Shown piece by piece: positions 62,212 through 64,000 of a stretch of DNA of 64,000 nucleotides. Under the pieces are notes generated by a model that worked only from the letters and a program-made list of their open reading frames with translations, was not told the origin of the DNA and did no database searches. The position numbers and the translations under genes were made by a program. This DNA comes from Flavobacteriaceae bacterium EG-1 (GTDB lineage Bacteria; Bacteroidota; Bacteroidia; Flavobacteriales; Flavobacteriaceae), in NCBI RefSeq assembly GCF_009649685.1, contig NZ_WJPK01000003.1, forward strand, positions 1 through 64,000, written 5' to 3'. How positions within the stretch are numbered: the first letter of the stretch is position 1; each line of letters begins with the position of its first letter.

Positions 62212-63561
62212 TTATTCCGCGTTATCTAAAAAGTCTTTGAGCTTCTCAGACCATTTATCAAAAACGGACTTACGTTCTTTATTTTCTTGGGGGTTGTTTT
62301 CTTTAGCTTCTTCCTCACCTGCTAATACAAGTTCTTCTTCAACCAACTCTTCTATTTGTTCTTCACTAACTACTGCTTCTTCTTCATTGGTTTGATATTC
62401 ACCGTTGCGTACGGCATTCATTAACAAACCCACAGCTGTAGCATATAAAGGGCTAGCAATTTCCTCATCAGAATTACCTGCTAAATGTTCATTCGGATAT
62501 CCAATACGCGTATCCATACCGGTAATATATTCCACCAATTGTTTTAGGTGTTTTAATTGACTACCACCACCTGTAAGAACAATACCGGCTATTAGTTTTT
62601 TCTTTTGTTCTTCGTGTCCGTAGTTTTTTATTTCTACATAAACTTGTTCAATAATTTCAACTACTCTAGCATGTATAATTTTAGAAAGGTTTTTAAGGGT
62701 AATCTCTTTGGGCTCCCTTCCCCTTAATCCTGGTATAGAAACTATTTCATTGTCCTTATTCTCACCTGGCCAAGCAGAACCAAACTTCATTTTTAATAAT
62801 TCAGCTTGTTTTTCGATAATTGAACAGCCTTCTTTAATATCTTCAGTAATTACACCACCACCAAATGGAATAACCGCTGTATGGCGTATTATACCATCTT
62901 TAAAAATTGCCAAGTCAGTTGTACCACCACCTATATCAATAAGTGCTACACCAGCTTCTTTCTCTTCTTTGCTTAAAACAGCATCTGAAGAGGCCAAAGG
63001 TTCTAGAGTAATATTTCCTAAATCTAAACCAGCACTTTTAATACATCTACCAACATTTCTAATTGATGATATTTGACCTACAACAACGTGGAAGTTAGCT
63101 TCTAATCGCCCACCGTACATACCAATAGGTTCTTTTATTTCAGCTTGACCATCAATTTTATATTCTTGTGGTAATACATGTATAATTTCTTCACCGGGTA
63201 ACATAACCAATTTGTAAACTTGGTTTACTAAACGATCTAAATCATCATCATTAATAACTTCTTCAGAATCGGTTCTCGTTATATAATCACTATGTTGCAA
63301 ACTTCTAATATGCTGCCCAGCAATTCCAACAACAACTGATCCAATTTTAAGTCCAGCATTAGCTTCTGCCTCTTCAACTGCTTGTTGAATAGACTTTATA
63401 GTCTGAGTAATATTATTTACTACACCCCTGTGTACACCAAGGCTTTTCGATTTACCAATACCTAACACTTCAATTTTACCGTACTCGTTTTCTCTTCCAA
63501 TAATTGCAACAATCTTGGTTGTTCCGATATCGAGACCTACTGAATATTTTGTTGTTTCCAT
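62212..63561 (-). CDS. ftsA: Cell division protein FtsA
   Basis: FtsA is the actin-like protein that tethers FtsZ to the membrane. The 449 residues include the phosphate-1 motif YSVGLDIGTTKIVAIIG, an SHS2 (1C) domain, phosphate-2 GVALIDIGGGTTDLAIF, and the adenosine motif GIVLTGGGSQLKHL. The C-terminus carries an amphipathic helix (KSVFDKWSEKLKDFLDNAE) after an acidic linker, the usual membrane-targeting sequence. It lies 5 bases after ftsQ and 43 bases before ftsZ. Confidence 0.97.
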   Translation of the reverse strand: METTKYSVGLDIGTTKIVAIIGRENEYGKIEVLGIGKSKSLGVHRGVVNNITQTIKSIQQAVEEAEANAGLKIGSVVVGIAGQHIRSLQHSDYITRTDSEEVINDDDLDRLVNQVYKLVMLPGEEIIHVLPQEYKIDGQAEIKEPIGMYGGRLEANFHVVVGQISSIRNVGRCIKSAGLDLGNITLEPLASSDAVLSKEEKEAGVALIDIGGGTTDLAIFKDGIIRHTAVIPFGGGVITEDIKEGCSIIEKQAELLKMKFGSAWPGENKDNEIVSIPGLRGREPKEITLKNLSKIIHARVVEIIEQVYVEIKNYGHEEQKKKLIAGIVLTGGGSQLKHLKQLVEYITGMDTRIGYPNEHLAGNSDEEIASPLYATAVGLLMNAVRNGEYQTNEEEAVVSEEQIEELVEEELVLAGEEEAKENNPQENKERKSVFDKWSEKLKDFLDNAE

Positions 63562-63566
63562 TTATT

Positions 63567-64000
63567 TTAAATTTTGGTGCACACTACTTGGTTATTGAAT
63601 TCTAAATTGACCATTGCGTATTCGTTCAAAGATTCATCTTTATCAGCTTTACTGTAAAAAGCTTTGAACTTTTTAAACTTCACTGCAAGATTCTCTATAT
63701 TTCCCAAATTCACCACAAACTGTTCCATTCGGAATTTTAATTGATAATTTTCTTCACTTTCAATATGAATACCTATCACATTTTTACGTAAAAAATCATC
63801 TGCATTTATAAATTTCAATATTTCATATGCATCTTCAAGACCTTTACCAGTAATATTCCCAGTTATAATCGGAACTCTTGCAGAATGACTACTTGAAAAA
63901 GGCATTCTCTTCCCTTCATCATCCAAATAAAACTTGGATTCTCCTTCAACTCGTCCGATAGGTCGTCGTTGCGTTATTTTCGAAGTAAGCTCACCATTAA
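63567..64000 (-). CDS. ftsQ: Cell division protein FtsQ, 5' end cut by window edge
   Basis: The frame stays open to the right edge (first full codon at 63998), so this is the C-terminal 144 residues of a longer protein. The visible part begins NGELTSKITQRRPIGRV, then EGESKFYLDDEGKRMPFSSSHSARVPIITGNITGKG, which matches the beta domain of Bacteroidota FtsQ. FtsQ is a single-pass protein linking early and late divisome components. The methionine-like codon at 63926 is internal, not a start. ftsA follows after 5 bases. Confidence 0.93.
   Translation of the reverse strand, partial: NGELTSKITQRRPIGRVEGESKFYLDDEGKRMPFSSSHSARVPIITGNITGKGLEDAYEILKFINADDFLRKNVIGIHIESEENYQLKFRMEQFVVNLGNIENLAVKFKKFKAFYSKADKDESLNEYAMVNLEFNNQVVCTKI

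Noticed and set aside
63567-63926. 119-residue stand-alone protein before ftsA
   Set aside because: The same frame continues to the window edge with clear FtsQ-like sequence, so it is the end of ftsQ.

Overview
The window is chromosomal DNA from a member of the Bacteroidota, almost certainly family Flavobacteriaceae. The evidence is the AT-rich sequence, type IX secretion (T9SS) genes (a plug protein, PorT, and a cargo with the gliding-motility-associated C-terminal domain), a SusC/SusD pair, a short primary sigma factor lacking region 1.1, TAnnTTTG-type -7 promoter elements, and a sodium-pumping NADH:quinone reductase. The Na+-Nqr operon fits a marine or salt-tolerant lifestyle. Genus cannot be fixed by eye.

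Layout. 1-6355: four same-strand genes for repeat-rich exported surface proteins. The first is cut by the window edge and resembles a fibre; the last carries a T9SS type B sorting domain. 6409-11457: a tiny ORF, two peptidases (M15, M48), gpmI, map and a methyltransferase. 11458-19157 (minus strand): nqrABCDEF, then a small conserved protein and apbE, the flavin transferase that modifies NqrB and NqrC. 19305-24648: T9SS plug protein, DUF3667 membrane protein, apaG, pruA and a DinB-like protein. 24649-25420: a long gap with a terminator and one weak small ORF. 25421-34033: SusC, SusD and a large VCBS/ASPIC lipoprotein, a glycan- or oligomer-uptake unit with no degradative enzyme beside it. 34041-47187: rsmG, a front-end desaturase, an aminotransferase, trkH-trkA, ubiE/menG-porT, a TrmH-type methyltransferase, a lipidated BamA/TamA barrel, fbaA and accD. 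47351-51095: rpsO, pnp and rpoD, with structured leaders. 51350-59507: a sialate O-acetylesterase-like protein, a VF530 protein, trmL, a haem-binding lipoprotein, rpe-ypdA and a BNR-repeat protein. 59610-64000 (minus strand): tRNA-Arg(UCG), yqeY, ftsZ, ftsA and the 3' part of ftsQ.

How the parts fit. Most of the window is core metabolism and cell-envelope biology: respiration (Nqr, ApbE, menaquinone methylation), glycolysis and carbon flow (gpmI, fbaA, rpe), K+ uptake (TrkAH), outer-membrane assembly and T9SS export, and division (ftsQAZ). The accessory material is the surface-protein cluster at the left edge and the SusCD-VCBS unit. No CRISPR array, insertion sequence, prophage core, toxin-antitoxin or restriction system was recognised.

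The best candidates for something undescribed are the four-gene fibre-like surface cluster (1-6355), a compact three-way-junction RNA fold in the rpsO-pnp gap (47745-47835), and a terminator placed 12 bases before the start codon of the small gene behind nqrF. None is proven; each needs comparative or experimental testing.
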